Made by a program: the position numbers and the translations under genes. A model generated the notes under the pieces. It was given only the letters and a program-made list of their open reading frames with translations, did not search any database and had not been told where the DNA came from. Of a DNA stretch of 64,000 bases, positions 47,801 through 57,210 are shown piece after piece. The stretch is taken from assembly GCF_001429785.1 (NCBI RefSeq), contig NZ_LMJF01000015.1, forward strand, positions 320,550 to 384,549. Reading direction: 5' to 3'. The DNA comes from Lysobacter sp. Root916 (lineage in GTDB: Bacteria; Pseudomonadota; Gammaproteobacteria; Xanthomonadales; Xanthomonadaceae). Position 1 is the first letter of the stretch. Every line of letters starts with the position of its first letter.

Positions 47801-50800
47801 GGCAACTACGATCTGCAGGTCTACACCTTGCTGGGCGATCTGCCCAATCAGGCGCCGCGCATCACCAATGCGCCGGCGCTGCAGGCCACGCTGGGTTCGG
47901 CGTATTCGTATTCGCCCACCGTCAGCGACGTCAACGTGCTGGAGCAGTTCGCGTGGCAGGGCACGATCCTGCCGCCGGGTTCCGACGTCGATGGCGTGAG
48001 CGGGCGCTTGAACTGGCCCGCCGCCTCGGTGAGCTCGCGCTATCCGGCCGCAATGGCGGCGGCCAATCCGTTCTGCCTGGCGCGCGACCCGGCGCTGGGC
48101 GAGTTCGCGCCCGGTTCGCGCTGGGCCAACACCAAGGTGCGGTTCCCGACCCAGCCGCTGGTGGGCCCGATCCTCGACACCAACATGGACGGCCAGCTGA
48201 CCTCGGCCGACCTCACCGCGGTGGTGGCGATCAGCTGGACCGACACCACCGTCGGCAATCGCCGCCTGCATGCCTTTGACGCCCACACCGGCGAAACCCT
48301 GTGGAGCTATAACCAGCGCACGCCGGATTGGTACATCCAGCCGGCGATGGCCGATCTGGAAGGGCAGGGCAATGTCTCGATCCTGTTCGTGGACAGCCAG
48401 CGCTACCTGGTCGCCTTGCGCCCGGACGGCAGCCCGCGCTGGGTCAGTAACGTGCCGGTGGCCGCCAATGCGCTGAACTACAACGCGATCAGCGTGAGCG
48501 ACCTGGACGGCGACGGAACCTCGGAGATCCTGATCGGTCCGTCGGTGTTTACGGCTGGCGGCACCCTGAAGTGGCAGTTCCCGGCCAGCGCCGACAGCCG
48601 CGGTCAGGCCCTGGCGATCGACCTGGATCAGGACGGCCGTCGCGAAGTGCTGTATCGCGGCGAGATCCGCGATGCCAACGGCGCGCTGCGCAAGAAGCTG
48701 CCCAGCGCCTTGGACGGCACCGTCAATTATGCGTATTACGCGCCGGTGCGCGTGGCTGGCAGCGCGCGTGCGCACATCGCGATCAGCGAACACACCAGCC
48801 GCGGCTATCGCTTGAGCCTGGTGGACGCCGACGGCAACAACGTGTGGTTGCGTACCGCGCAGGTCTCCACGGCCGGCCCGCTGCTGGTCGCCGATTTCAC
48901 CGGAGACGGCAGCGAGGACATCTTCGTGGCTGCATCCGGTCGCCTGCATTCCAGCGCCGGCGGCGAGACCCTGTGGGATATCAGCGGCGCGACCAACTGG
49001 AGCGCGAACAATTCGCGCGCCGCGATGGCGGCCGATATCGACCGCGACGGCGAATTGGAAATCTTCACCACCAACCCGGGCTATGTGCAGGTCGTGGCCG
49101 GACGTACCGGTGCGGTGCTGTGGCGCTTCACCGGCATGAGCGACCATCACTCGCACACGCCGACCCTGGTGGACCTGGACGGCGACGGCAATGCCATGCT
49201 GCTGGTCAGCGAAAGCAACGCCCTGCGTGCCTACGGCTCGACCACACTGCCTTGGCATGCGGGCTCGCGCGTGCTGCATCAGAGCGCCTTCGCGCTGGAT
49301 CAGGTCCGCAGCGATCTGCGGCCGACCCCCACCGATGTTTCGCGCCCGCCCGCGGCCCTGTATGTGCAGGGCCAGCGTCAGGCGGTGACCCAGGCCACCA
49401 CGTTCCGCTCCGACCTGCGCGTCTCGGCACCGTACGGCGCGCAGAACGCCGCTGGCCTGACCCTGACCGCGGACGTCGTCAATCGCGGCACGGCCGGGAG
49501 CCGCTCGCTGGAGGTCGCGTTCTATCGGGGCGGCGTCGATGCCGGAAGTCTGATCGGCAAGGCGACCGTGCCGCCCGTCGCGCCCGGGCAGAGCGTGGCG
49601 GCGCAGCTGGCGACCACGATCGAGGCGGTCGGCAGCGAGGAGGTCACCGCGGTGATCCTCGCCGCCGCCGACGAGAACGAGTGCGAAGTCGGCAACAACA
49701 TGGCGTCCGGCCGGGTCGCGTCGATCGCCGTCGCCGATCACGGCGGGCTGCAGGCCCGGCTGCTGTGGGTGGTGGCGGTCAGCGAGCGCATGCTCGCGCC
49801 CAGCATCACCAGCACCGCGCCGCGCAACGCGATCGAGCATCAGGCCTACCGCTACCAGGCCGCGGCGACCTCGCCGCACCTGGGCGACGCGGTGACCTAC
49901 GAGTTGAGCAGCGCGCCGGACGGCGCGGTGGTCAATCCGCGCACCGGCGAGCTGACCTGGGTCCCGCGCTGGGGCCAGGTGGGTCGCTTTACCTTCGTAT
50001 TGGCCGCACGCAGCCTCAACGGCAACGCCACCCAGCAATCGTGGACCGTCGACGTAGCGGCCTCGACCGAGCCCAACCAGGCGCCGACCATCGTTTCGAC
50101 CGCGATCACGGCCGCGACGGTGGACCAGGTCTATCGTTACGACGTGCGCGCCACCGATCCGGAAGGCCAACGCATCCGCTATTCGTTGGAGGGCGCGCCC
50201 GCGGGCATGCAGATCGATGCGCGCACCGGCACCGTGCTGTGGCAACCGAGTACGGCGCCGGCCACGCCGGTCGCGGTCAAGGTGGTCGCGACCGACGAGC
50301 GCAACGCGCGCGCGGAACAGGCCTACGCGATCAAGGTCTACGCCACGCCCAACCGCGCCCCGTCCATCACCAGTACGCCCGGCTTGTCGATGACGCTGGG
50401 CCAGGCCTACGAGTACGCCGCGGCCGCCGTCGATCCGGACGGCGATCCGTTGAGCTACGTCTGGAACCGCCTGCCCGCGGGCGCTGCGATCGGCCCGGCT
50501 TCGACCGTGCGCTGGACGCCGAGCGCCGCGCAGACCGGCGCGGTCGAGTTCGAACTGGAAGTGCGCGACGACCGCGGCGGTTGGGCGCGGCAAACCTTCA
50601 CGGTGTACGTCAACGATCCGGTCAACCATGCGCCGCAGATCGTCAGTACGCCCAATCCGCGCGCGATCGTCGGCCAGGCCTACGTCTACGACGTCGCGGC
50701 CGAGGACGCCGATGGCGACGCGCTGAGCTACAGCTTGCTCGAGTACCCGCGCGGCATGGCGATGGCGGCCGACACCGGCCGCATCGAGTGGACGCCGGCG

Positions 50801-53800
50801 CTGAATCAGATCGGGCAGCACGCGCTCAAGGTGCAAGTGGCCGACGGCCGCGGCGGCGTGGCCTGGCAAACCTTCAGCGTGGAAGTGGTGGAGCAGAGCA
50901 GCGGCGGCGGCAACGGCGCGCCGGTGATCCATAGCGCGCCGGCCACCTCGGCCAAGCTGGGGCGTGCCTACCGCTACGACGTGCTGACCTTGGATCCGGA
51001 CGGCGATCTGCTGGCCTATAGCCTGACCCAGGCGCCGGCCGGCATGACGATCGACGCCCAGACCGGCCGCATCGACTGGCAGCCCACCCAGATCGGCGAC
51101 TACCCGGTTCGTCTGCGCGTCAGCGACGGCGCGCTGTGGACCGAGCAGGCCTGGCTGCTGCGCGTGGTCGAGGGCCTGGCCTTCAGCGCGACCCTGGATG
51201 TGCAGCCGCCGCAGGTCGGTCCGAACGAAGTGGTGACCGTGCAGGTGTTGCCGGTCAATGCCGGCTCGCAGGTCAGCGTGGAACTGCGCATGGACGGCGC
51301 TTTGGTGCCGGTGGACGCGAACCTGCGCGCGCTGGTGCAGACCACCCTGATCGGGCGTCATGCCCTGGTGGCGATCGTCAGCGACGGCACCGACACGGTC
51401 GAGGTCAGCGGTGAGTTCACCGTTCTGGACGCCAACAGCAGCGAGGGGCCGACCCTGACCCTGACCGCACCGGCGGACGACGCGGTGGTGACCGCGCCGA
51501 CAACGATCACCGGCTCGGTGCAGGACACCGATCTGGCGGGCTGGAAGCTGTATCTGGTCGACCGCGACGGCAGCAATGCGCAGCAGCTGGCCAGCGGCAC
51601 CGCCGCGGTGTCCGGCACGCTGGGGCAACTCGATCCCACGCGCCTGCTCAACGGCCAGTACGTGGTCGTGCTGGAAGCCTGGGACAGCGCCGGCCATCAG
51701 TCCAAGGCGTTCAGCAGCATCGTGGTCGACGGCGAGATGAAGCTGGGGCATTTCAGCCTGAGCTTCCCCGACGTGTCGATCCCGGTGATGGGTATTCCGA
51801 TCACCGTCACGCGCACCTACGACACCCGCCGCAGCCACGAGAAGCTCGATTTCGGTTATGGCTGGAGCGTCGACTATCAGAACGTGCGCGTGCACGAATC
51901 GCGCACGATCGGCCTGGGCTGGAGCTTGAACGAGTATCGCTCGGGCTTCTTCAGCAACTGGTGCGTGCAGCCGCAGGGCGATCCGATCGTCACCGTCGCG
52001 TTGCCGGACGGCAAGCTGGAGAAGTTCCGCGCCAAGGCGATGCCGGAGTGCCAGTTCATCGTGCCCAACATCGACGTGCAGATCGTGTTCGAGGCCCTGC
52101 CGGGGACGACCTCCAAGCTGGAGCAGACCACCCTGGGCAGCGTCAGGCTGGCGGGCAACCAGCTGATCGATCTGGGCGAGATCGGTCCGGCGGACCCGAA
52201 CGACTATGCCCTGACCACCAAGGAGGGCATGCGCTACGACCTGCGCCAGGGCGTCGGCATCCGCCGGGTCACCGACCTGGACGGCAACACCCTGACCTAC
52301 ACCCGCGACGGCATCGTGCACTCCAGCGGCGTGGGCGTGCAGTTCATCCGCGACAGCGCGGGCCGAATCTCCACCATCCGCCTGCCCGACGGCAACTTCA
52401 TCGACTACACCTACGACTTCGCGGGCAACCTGACCGCGTCGGTGGACCAGCGCGGCGAGGTCACCCGTTACGGCTACCTGGAAGGCCGTTTCCCGCATTA
52501 CCTGCAGGACATCATCGATCCGCGCGGCGTCCGCGCCTCGCGTAGCGAGTACGACGAGAACGGGCGCCTGATCGCGCATATCGACGCGGAAGGCAGGCGG
52601 ATCGAATACACCGTCGATCTGGTCGGCCGCACCCAGGTAGTCAAGAACCGCCTGGGCCAGTCGACGACCTACGCCTACGACGAAAACGGTCGCGTGACCC
52701 AGGAAATCAATCCGCTGGGCGAGGTCACCAAGCACGGCTACGACGCGTACGGCAACGAGCTCAGCCGCGAGAACGGCGAGGGCGAGGTCTGGCGCTGGGA
52801 GTACGACGCCGCCGGCAACAAGATCAGCGAAACCAATCCGCTGAATCAGACCACGCGCTGGACCTACGACAGCCGCGGCCAGGTGCTGACCCAGACCGAC
52901 GCCAGCGGCGCGACGGTGGCCAACAACGTCTACAACAGCCGCAACGGCCAGTTGACGTCGTCCACCAACGCGCTGGGCCAGAAGACCGAGTACACCTACG
53001 CCACCAGCGGCGACTTGGCGAGCGTACGCCTGCCGGACGGGACGACCACGTCGTACGCCTACGACAGTCGTGGCAACAAGACGCGCGAGACCAACGCCCT
53101 GGGCGCGGTCATCGTGTACACCTACGACGATGCCGGCCACGTCTTGACCGAGACGCGTACGCGCACTGCGGCGGACGGCAGCACCCGCTCGCTGGTCACC
53201 CGCCACACCTACGACGCCAAGGGCAACCGTACCTCCACCACCGATCCGATCGGCCAGGTATCGCGTTGGGAGTACAACGCGATCGGCAAGCAGTCGGCGG
53301 ACATCGACGCCAACGGCAACCGCACCGAGATGGACTACGACGCGTTCGGCCAATTGGTCGAGACGCGCCATCCGGACGGCACCCGCGACCGCTCGGTGTA
53401 CGACGCGGAGAGCCGCGTGATCGCCACGATCGACCGCGCCGGGCGCACCACGACCATGGTGTACGACGCGGCGGGCCGCTTGATCGAGACCCATCTGCCC
53501 GACGGCGCGGTCAGTCGCATCGGTTACGACAAGGCCGGACGCGAGGTGCGGCGCGAGGATGCGCGCGGCAACGCCACCACCATCGCCTACGACGATGCCG
53601 GACGGCAGACTGTCGTGACCGACGCGCTGGGGCGGTCGACCACCACCGCCTACAACGTCAACGGCACCAAGGCCAGCATCAAGGACGCGCTGGCGCGTAC
53701 GACCAAGTTCGTCTACGACCCGCTGGGCCGACTGGTCGAGACCCTCCATCCCGACACGACGACCGCCGACACCGACAACCCGCGTAGCCTTCTCGGCTAC

Positions 53801-56062
53801 GACGCCCAGGGCCGGAAATCCAGCACGACCGATGAAATGGGTCGTGTCACCGCCTTCGAGTACACGCCGACCGGGCAACTGTCGGCGGTGGTGGATGCTG
53901 CGGGTAGCCGGACCACGTTCGCCTACGACGAGATGGGCAACAAGATCGCCCAGACCGACGCATTGGGGCGCGTCACGCAATGGGCTTACGACGACGCCGG
54001 CCGCCCGGTCGCGCGGACCTTGCCGGGCGGGCAGGTCGAAACCTGGGCGTACGACGGCAACGGCAATCGCGTCGGCCATGTCGACTTCAACGGCGCGCAG
54101 CGTCAGTTCCGTTACGACGCGATGAATCGAGAGCTGGAGGTGCGGCATGCCGACGGCTCCGGCGCGGTCACCACGTACACGGCTACGGGGCAGATCGCCA
54201 CGCGCACCGACGGCGCCGGCACTGCGAGCTACGGCTACGATGCCGGCGACCGCCTGAACTCGGTCGTGCAGGCCGACGGCGTGGCCATCGCGTATCAGTA
54301 CGATCCGATGGGCAACCGCCTGCGCATGACCACCGCCAGCCAGGACGTCGCCTACACCTACGACGCGCTGAATCGACTGGCCACCGTCGTTCGCGACGGC
54401 GCCACCACCACGTATGGATACAACGAGGTCGGCAGCCGCAGCCTGCTGCAGTTGCCCAACGGCAACCGCGCCGACTACACCTATGACGTGCGCAACCGCC
54501 TGAAGACCCTCACCCACCGTTCCGCGGCCAACGCGGTCCTGTTGGGCTTCACCTACACGGTGGACAACACCGGCCTGCGTACCCAGGCGGTGGAGAGCAG
54601 CGTGGGTTCGACGCGCACCGTGACCTACCAGTACGATGCGCTCAAGCGGCTCAAGCGCGAGCAAGTGGTCGACAGCACGCGCGGCAACCGCACCACCGAC
54701 TGGACCTACGACGCGGTCGGCAATCGCCTCACCCAGGTGCGGACCAAGGCCGGCGTCACCACCAGCACGGCCTACACCTACGACGTCAACGACCGCTTGC
54801 AGCGCGAGGACGTCGGCGGTGGCGGGGCGGTGCAGTACCGTTACGACGCCAACGGCAGCCTGATTGAACGCAGCGATGTCGCGGGGCTGAGCATGTACAG
54901 CTACGACGGCGGCGACCGCCTGATCGATGCGGTCACGCCGACCGGCGCGATGTCTTACCGCTACGATCCGGCCGGCATCCGCCAGGCGCAGACGGTCAAC
55001 GGCGTGACCACGCGTTACGTGGTCGACCCGACGGCCCGCAACGATCAGGTCATCGAGGAGCACACCGGCGCGCGCGCGGTGCTGTACCTGATGGGCGACG
55101 ATCGCATCGGGCGCAGCGACGGCGGACAGACGGTCTATCTGCACGGCGACGGATTGGGCAGCACGCGTTTGCTGACCACCTCGGCGGGTGCTGCGGCGGA
55201 TCGCTACTGGTTCGAGGCCTTCGGCGAAACCGAGTCGCACACCGGCTCCAGCGACAACGCGTTCCTGTTCGCCGGCGAGCAGCTCGATCCCAACCTGGGC
55301 TTCTACTATCTGCGTGCGCGCTACATGAACCCGGCCAACGGGCGTTTCACCCAGATGGACGCCTACTCCGGCGACGACAGCGATCCGGTCAGCCTGCACA
55401 AGTATCTGTACGCCAACGCGAGTCCGGCCTATTACGTGGACCCCAGCGGCTATTTCAGCGACCTGGGCGGCATGACCATGGGCTTGCAGATCCAGGCGCA
55501 GCTGTCGGTAACCGCCGTGCCGTCGCTGGTCACCGCGGGCCTGATCGCCAAGGTGACGCTGTACTCGGTCGCGGCCGTGACCGGCACCTACGTCCTGACC
55601 GACGTGCTGATCCGCACCAAGCTGGAGGAGTGCATCAACTCGGCGAAGTCCGGCGAGAACAAGTGCAAGCCGCAGTTCGCCATGTTCCTGGTCGGCGACG
55701 ACAGCGCCGAGGTGCGCGCGCATGTCGGCGACGCGCTGAGCGAGGGCAAGCCATCGATGCTGTCGCGGCAAGAACCTCCGCACAGCCGCGCTTGGTTGCG
55801 ACTGAACAAGGGGCCGGGTCGTGCCTGCGCCGGTGGCGCAGGCACGGATTGCGACGAGTATCCCTGGGCGGCCAGTCGCGAAGGCGGCGCGGCCAACGAC
55901 GTGTCGTTGCGCAGCGTGAACGAATCGCAGAACCGCAGCGTTGGCTCGCATCTGCGCTGGTTCCATGCGCGCTGCGGCATCCCCGCCAACACGCCCAGCC
56001 GCAGGTACAAAGTGGTCGCAGTGCGCGGCCTGCCCGTTACAGGCTATGTCTGCTCGCGATAA
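44801..56062 (+). CDS. Giant secreted Rhs/YD-repeat toxin with vWA, Ig-like modules and NucA/NucB DNase tip
   Basis: A 3,753-residue polymorphic toxin. In order: an N-terminal signal/anchor (about 13-37); a unique domain to about 200; a cadherin-like module (NQPPVAQDQN ... TPEDT); putative-Ig modules; an inserted vWA domain with MIDAS DESGS (about 475-700); a CARDB-like module; more Ig modules; an FG-GAP-like region (about 1127-1472, SDLDGDGTSEI, DLDQDGRREV); a second CARDB-like module (about 1534-1664); four or five Ig modules to about 2120; an Rhs entry domain (about 2310-2485); YD repeats (about 2487-3500); the core LDPNLGFYYLRARYMNPANG ending DPSGY (about 3550); and a variable tip. The tip carries the NucA/NucB motif CDEYPWAASREGG (Cys at about 3684) followed by NESQNRSVG. 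There is no PAAR domain, so export probably starts with Sec. The whole gene lacks TTA, CTA and TCA codons, so codon use is fully host-like. Confidence 0.93.
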   Translation: MNRENGRGGRSLRTFAWGFLGAVVVAGAVLASGAQQRLIEAFGASAPDSNFCAIYPIAVPASLLQGAAPGTVFERMPRGTGAGNYSWLTWSGQPSAPTLAASLVPPGDSDTYRNPDDAQDQRLDIGDWVQGGPGSMNAAQVRQNMAALVGRDIVVPAYSQTRGQGNRYDYRVQQFAVIRLRDYQLTGHGWLSFEFRGYQRCYNQPPVAQDQNLSTPEDTALALSLTATDTQSDSLTYQVLEQPQHGTLSGTAPDLVYTPAPNYNGPDRLTFRSNDGEFDSNVATVAIEVTPVNDPPHITSVPPLRALDNTPYRYPVTAEDIDVGDVLTYSLVNAPAGMRIDPASGLIEWSPGVDQAGEHPVTVAVTDRAGASDAQSFVVVVERSNRPPLIVTSAVHDAPELEGYLYPLRAQDPDLGDLLRYELLKRPDGMTIASDTGDIAWNGAGWAGNNRLPNAMCMAGGERTSSLAAAADVVVVVDESGSMSGEHDWIADFAAPLEAHLTTNGVGDGAVPNRYGLLAYDPVPLPINVGTTLTGDYRQFITASAQLALRGSGTEDGWRAVRHAIFQYPLRETTARNIILVTDEDRDNTDASITYASLLGEMRTQKAVLNAVVNARFKCGDGSAALGLGQHKVGYKADGRGGFLTCANASAYGGDGTTIADYVNMALETGGAAWDIEVLRDGGRVAQSFTNALLKIKVQEILQQLPTRNLPDVYVHGLASNGATIELDIGNRGLAPVGDAIAVQIFADDQLVSVEAVPDLAAGALSHLTVPWWVQAGAEPGRLSARILVPTQVAECATDNNALDVAWVRARVTDRAGLYAEQSFSVQVIDQNQAPTITSTPAATTGVGRRYVYAPTVADPDRGDAMSYALATAPIGMAVNRLTGELTFVPDASQAGTHTVELVVRDLAGAEARQRYTLSVDAAILPPRFVSEPERRAVQGTLYAYATQVTAAPSSELRYDVFMGPTGLSIDAATGAVQWQVPAAFAGKSERVVLRVRDQHGNYDLQVYTLLGDLPNQAPRITNAPALQATLGSAYSYSPTVSDVNVLEQFAWQGTILPPGSDVDGVSGRLNWPAASVSSRYPAAMAAANPFCLARDPALGEFAPGSRWANTKVRFPTQPLVGPILDTNMDGQLTSADLTAVVAISWTDTTVGNRRLHAFDAHTGETLWSYNQRTPDWYIQPAMADLEGQGNVSILFVDSQRYLVALRPDGSPRWVSNVPVAANALNYNAISVSDLDGDGTSEILIGPSVFTAGGTLKWQFPASADSRGQALAIDLDQDGRREVLYRGEIRDANGALRKKLPSALDGTVNYAYYAPVRVAGSARAHIAISEHTSRGYRLSLVDADGNNVWLRTAQVSTAGPLLVADFTGDGSEDIFVAASGRLHSSAGGETLWDISGATNWSANNSRAAMAADIDRDGELEIFTTNPGYVQVVAGRTGAVLWRFTGMSDHHSHTPTLVDLDGDGNAMLLVSESNALRAYGSTTLPWHAGSRVLHQSAFALDQVRSDLRPTPTDVSRPPAALYVQGQRQAVTQATTFRSDLRVSAPYGAQNAAGLTLTADVVNRGTAGSRSLEVAFYRGGVDAGSLIGKATVPPVAPGQSVAAQLATTIEAVGSEEVTAVILAAADENECEVGNNMASGRVASIAVADHGGLQARLLWVVAVSERMLAPSITSTAPRNAIEHQAYRYQAAATSPHLGDAVTYELSSAPDGAVVNPRTGELTWVPRWGQVGRFTFVLAARSLNGNATQQSWTVDVAASTEPNQAPTIVSTAITAATVDQVYRYDVRATDPEGQRIRYSLEGAPAGMQIDARTGTVLWQPSTAPATPVAVKVVATDERNARAEQAYAIKVYATPNRAPSITSTPGLSMTLGQAYEYAAAAVDPDGDPLSYVWNRLPAGAAIGPASTVRWTPSAAQTGAVEFELEVRDDRGGWARQTFTVYVNDPVNHAPQIVSTPNPRAIVGQAYVYDVAAEDADGDALSYSLLEYPRGMAMAADTGRIEWTPALNQIGQHALKVQVADGRGGVAWQTFSVEVVEQSSGGGNGAPVIHSAPATSAKLGRAYRYDVLTLDPDGDLLAYSLTQAPAGMTIDAQTGRIDWQPTQIGDYPVRLRVSDGALWTEQAWLLRVVEGLAFSATLDVQPPQVGPNEVVTVQVLPVNAGSQVSVELRMDGALVPVDANLRALVQTTLIGRHALVAIVSDGTDTVEVSGEFTVLDANSSEGPTLTLTAPADDAVVTAPTTITGSVQDTDLAGWKLYLVDRDGSNAQQLASGTAAVSGTLGQLDPTRLLNGQYVVVLEAWDSAGHQSKAFSSIVVDGEMKLGHFSLSFPDVSIPVMGIPITVTRTYDTRRSHEKLDFGYGWSVDYQNVRVHESRTIGLGWSLNEYRSGFFSNWCVQPQGDPIVTVALPDGKLEKFRAKAMPECQFIVPNIDVQIVFEALPGTTSKLEQTTLGSVRLAGNQLIDLGEIGPADPNDYALTTKEGMRYDLRQGVGIRRVTDLDGNTLTYTRDGIVHSSGVGVQFIRDSAGRISTIRLPDGNFIDYTYDFAGNLTASVDQRGEVTRYGYLEGRFPHYLQDIIDPRGVRASRSEYDENGRLIAHIDAEGRRIEYTVDLVGRTQVVKNRLGQSTTYAYDENGRVTQEINPLGEVTKHGYDAYGNELSRENGEGEVWRWEYDAAGNKISETNPLNQTTRWTYDSRGQVLTQTDASGATVANNVYNSRNGQLTSSTNALGQKTEYTYATSGDLASVRLPDGTTTSYAYDSRGNKTRETNALGAVIVYTYDDAGHVLTETRTRTAADGSTRSLVTRHTYDAKGNRTSTTDPIGQVSRWEYNAIGKQSADIDANGNRTEMDYDAFGQLVETRHPDGTRDRSVYDAESRVIATIDRAGRTTTMVYDAAGRLIETHLPDGAVSRIGYDKAGREVRREDARGNATTIAYDDAGRQTVVTDALGRSTTTAYNVNGTKASIKDALARTTKFVYDPLGRLVETLHPDTTTADTDNPRSLLGYDAQGRKSSTTDEMGRVTAFEYTPTGQLSAVVDAAGSRTTFAYDEMGNKIAQTDALGRVTQWAYDDAGRPVARTLPGGQVETWAYDGNGNRVGHVDFNGAQRQFRYDAMNRELEVRHADGSGAVTTYTATGQIATRTDGAGTASYGYDAGDRLNSVVQADGVAIAYQYDPMGNRLRMTTASQDVAYTYDALNRLATVVRDGATTTYGYNEVGSRSLLQLPNGNRADYTYDVRNRLKTLTHRSAANAVLLGFTYTVDNTGLRTQAVESSVGSTRTVTYQYDALKRLKREQVVDSTRGNRTTDWTYDAVGNRLTQVRTKAGVTTSTAYTYDVNDRLQREDVGGGGAVQYRYDANGSLIERSDVAGLSMYSYDGGDRLIDAVTPTGAMSYRYDPAGIRQAQTVNGVTTRYVVDPTARNDQVIEEHTGARAVLYLMGDDRIGRSDGGQTVYLHGDGLGSTRLLTTSAGAAADRYWFEAFGETESHTGSSDNAFLFAGEQLDPNLGFYYLRARYMNPANGRFTQMDAYSGDDSDPVSLHKYLYANASPAYYVDPSGYFSDLGGMTMGLQIQAQLSVTAVPSLVTAGLIAKVTLYSVAAVTGTYVLTDVLIRTKLEECINSAKSGENKCKPQFAMFLVGDDSAEVRAHVGDALSEGKPSMLSRQEPPHSRAWLRLNKGPGRACAGGAGTDCDEYPWAASREGGAANDVSLRSVNESQNRSVGSHLRWFHARCGIPANTPSRRYKVVAVRGLPVTGYVCSR

Positions 56063-56849
56063 GCTGATGCGCCGGCGGCTTCTGGTGGCGGTCCTGCTGA
56101 TCCTGGCAGGCTGCGCCCGAACGCCGCCGGATACGCCGAGCCAGAGCGAGCACGCCATGACCTTGGATCAACGGGTTTCCGGATACGCAGGCACGCCGAC
56201 GGACTGGCGCCGGTTCCTGGATTGCTGGTCGCGCGAAGTCGGACAGGCGCGCAGCGCGGGCCCGGAGCCGCTGGTCGCGACGGTCGCGTTGCCGCTGGAG
56301 GAGGGCGCGCTGGAGCGGACAATCGAGGAACGCCAACGCGCGCTCGGCGTCGCGTTGCCGCGTTCCTATCTGGACTTCATTCGTGCGCAACGTCCGCAGG
56401 CGGACTGGCGAACGATCGCGCACGGCACCGGCTTTCTATCGCTGGGCGCGGTCGACACCGTCGCGCGTCTCGACCCGGAGGGATTGGCGCTCGCGCAAGC
56501 CCAGCCGCTGCATGCCGACGATGACCGGTACTTCATCTACGGCATCGATCAGGACAGCGCCACGACGCGTTCGCGCTACCTGCAAGACGCCCTCGTGGTA
56601 GGTAAGTACGGCGATAGCTTGTACGAGCAGATCGTGCTGTTCCCGCAGGCCCGCACCCGCGACGGGGAAATGGAAGCCGCCTTGCTGGGGTGGTCCGGCA
56701 CGTTTCGAGCGACGTCTTGCGCCGAGCTGATGCGCCAGCTTCACTACTTGGACCTGGGCCGTTCGGATCAACTGCCGCCGTACGCGCAGGACCGGCTTCG
56801 CGGCACCTGTGCCGATGCGATGCCGATGCGCGAGGTCTGGTGGAAGTAG
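56046..56849 (+). CDS. Lipoprotein with SUKH/SMI1-like region; probable immunity protein of the Rhs toxin
   Basis: A 267-residue protein. It has a lipoprotein signal (RRLLVAVLLILAGC, Cys23) and then a region resembling the start of the SMI1/KNR4 (SUKH) fold: ALERTIEERQRALGVALPRSYLDFIR (about 88-113), with later strands (DRYFIYGIDQ, YGDSLYEQIVLFP). SUKH proteins are the most widespread immunity family for polymorphic nuclease toxins. The ATG at 56046 overlaps the Rhs stop by 17 nt; an ATG at 56067 is possible. A lipobox on a SUKH protein is unusual, because immunity to a DNase would be expected in the cytoplasm; periplasmic capture of the toxin in transit is one explanation. Confidence 0.8.
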   Translation: MSARDKLMRRRLLVAVLLILAGCARTPPDTPSQSEHAMTLDQRVSGYAGTPTDWRRFLDCWSREVGQARSAGPEPLVATVALPLEEGALERTIEERQRALGVALPRSYLDFIRAQRPQADWRTIAHGTGFLSLGAVDTVARLDPEGLALAQAQPLHADDDRYFIYGIDQDSATTRSRYLQDALVVGKYGDSLYEQIVLFPQARTRDGEMEAALLGWSGTFRATSCAELMRQLHYLDLGRSDQLPPYAQDRLRGTCADAMPMREVWWK

Positions 56850-56866
56850 GCGGGGCGTAGCCGATC

Positions 56867-57082
56867 ATGGGAGCCCGCAAACGACGCTATGTAGGCCGGG
56901 CGGTCCCGGGCGACGGCTGGCGCGTTTGGGACAACAGCCTGAAACGCTGGTGGGGTAACGTGTTCGCCGAGTATCCGCAGGCGGCGTTGGACGAGCTCAA
57001 CGGCCAGGGCTCGCCCGAGCGCCTGACCGAATTGGGCAAGCAGTCGCGCCGTCCAAAGGCGGCACGGAAGCCCTCCGGTTAG
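56867..57082 (+). CDS. Small basic protein of unknown function, 71 residues
   Basis: A tryptophan- and arginine-rich 71-residue product (WRVWDNSLKRWWGNVFAEY, then QAALDELNGQGSPERLTEL and a basic tail). It lies 17 nt after the candidate immunity gene in the same direction, so it may belong to the toxin operon. No family is recognised. Start choice is uncertain, with a G-rich stretch upstream but no classical ribosome-binding site. It could be an accessory immunity or regulatory factor, or not be expressed. Confidence 0.5.
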   Translation: MGARKRRYVGRAVPGDGWRVWDNSLKRWWGNVFAEYPQAALDELNGQGSPERLTELGKQSRRPKAARKPSG

Positions 57083-57210
57083 CGACGCGCGCGTCGCGCG
57101 CCGAGCCGATTCGCTATGCTTGAACCGTACTACGCGCGGCCGGCGTCGCCAGTCGGACGGTCGCGTTCCGCGCCCAGCTTTCCATTCCAAGCCACCTCCA
57201 GGAACCGATC

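Noticed and set aside
44801-56062. Recent horizontal acquisition of the Rhs toxin tip from a low-GC donor
   Set aside because: The tip has the same GC-rich codon use as the rest of the gene, with no TTA/CTA/TCA codon at all, so composition gives no sign of recent transfer.
44780-56158. A continuous antisense open frame of about 3,790 codons opposite the giant Rhs gene
   Set aside because: It shares codon boundaries with the sense gene, so it stays open simply because the sense frame never uses TTA, CTA or TCA, the rarest codons at this GC. Its product is low-complexity (Arg/Ala/Val/Gly/His-rich) with no domain. It is useful only as proof of host-like codon use along the toxin gene.
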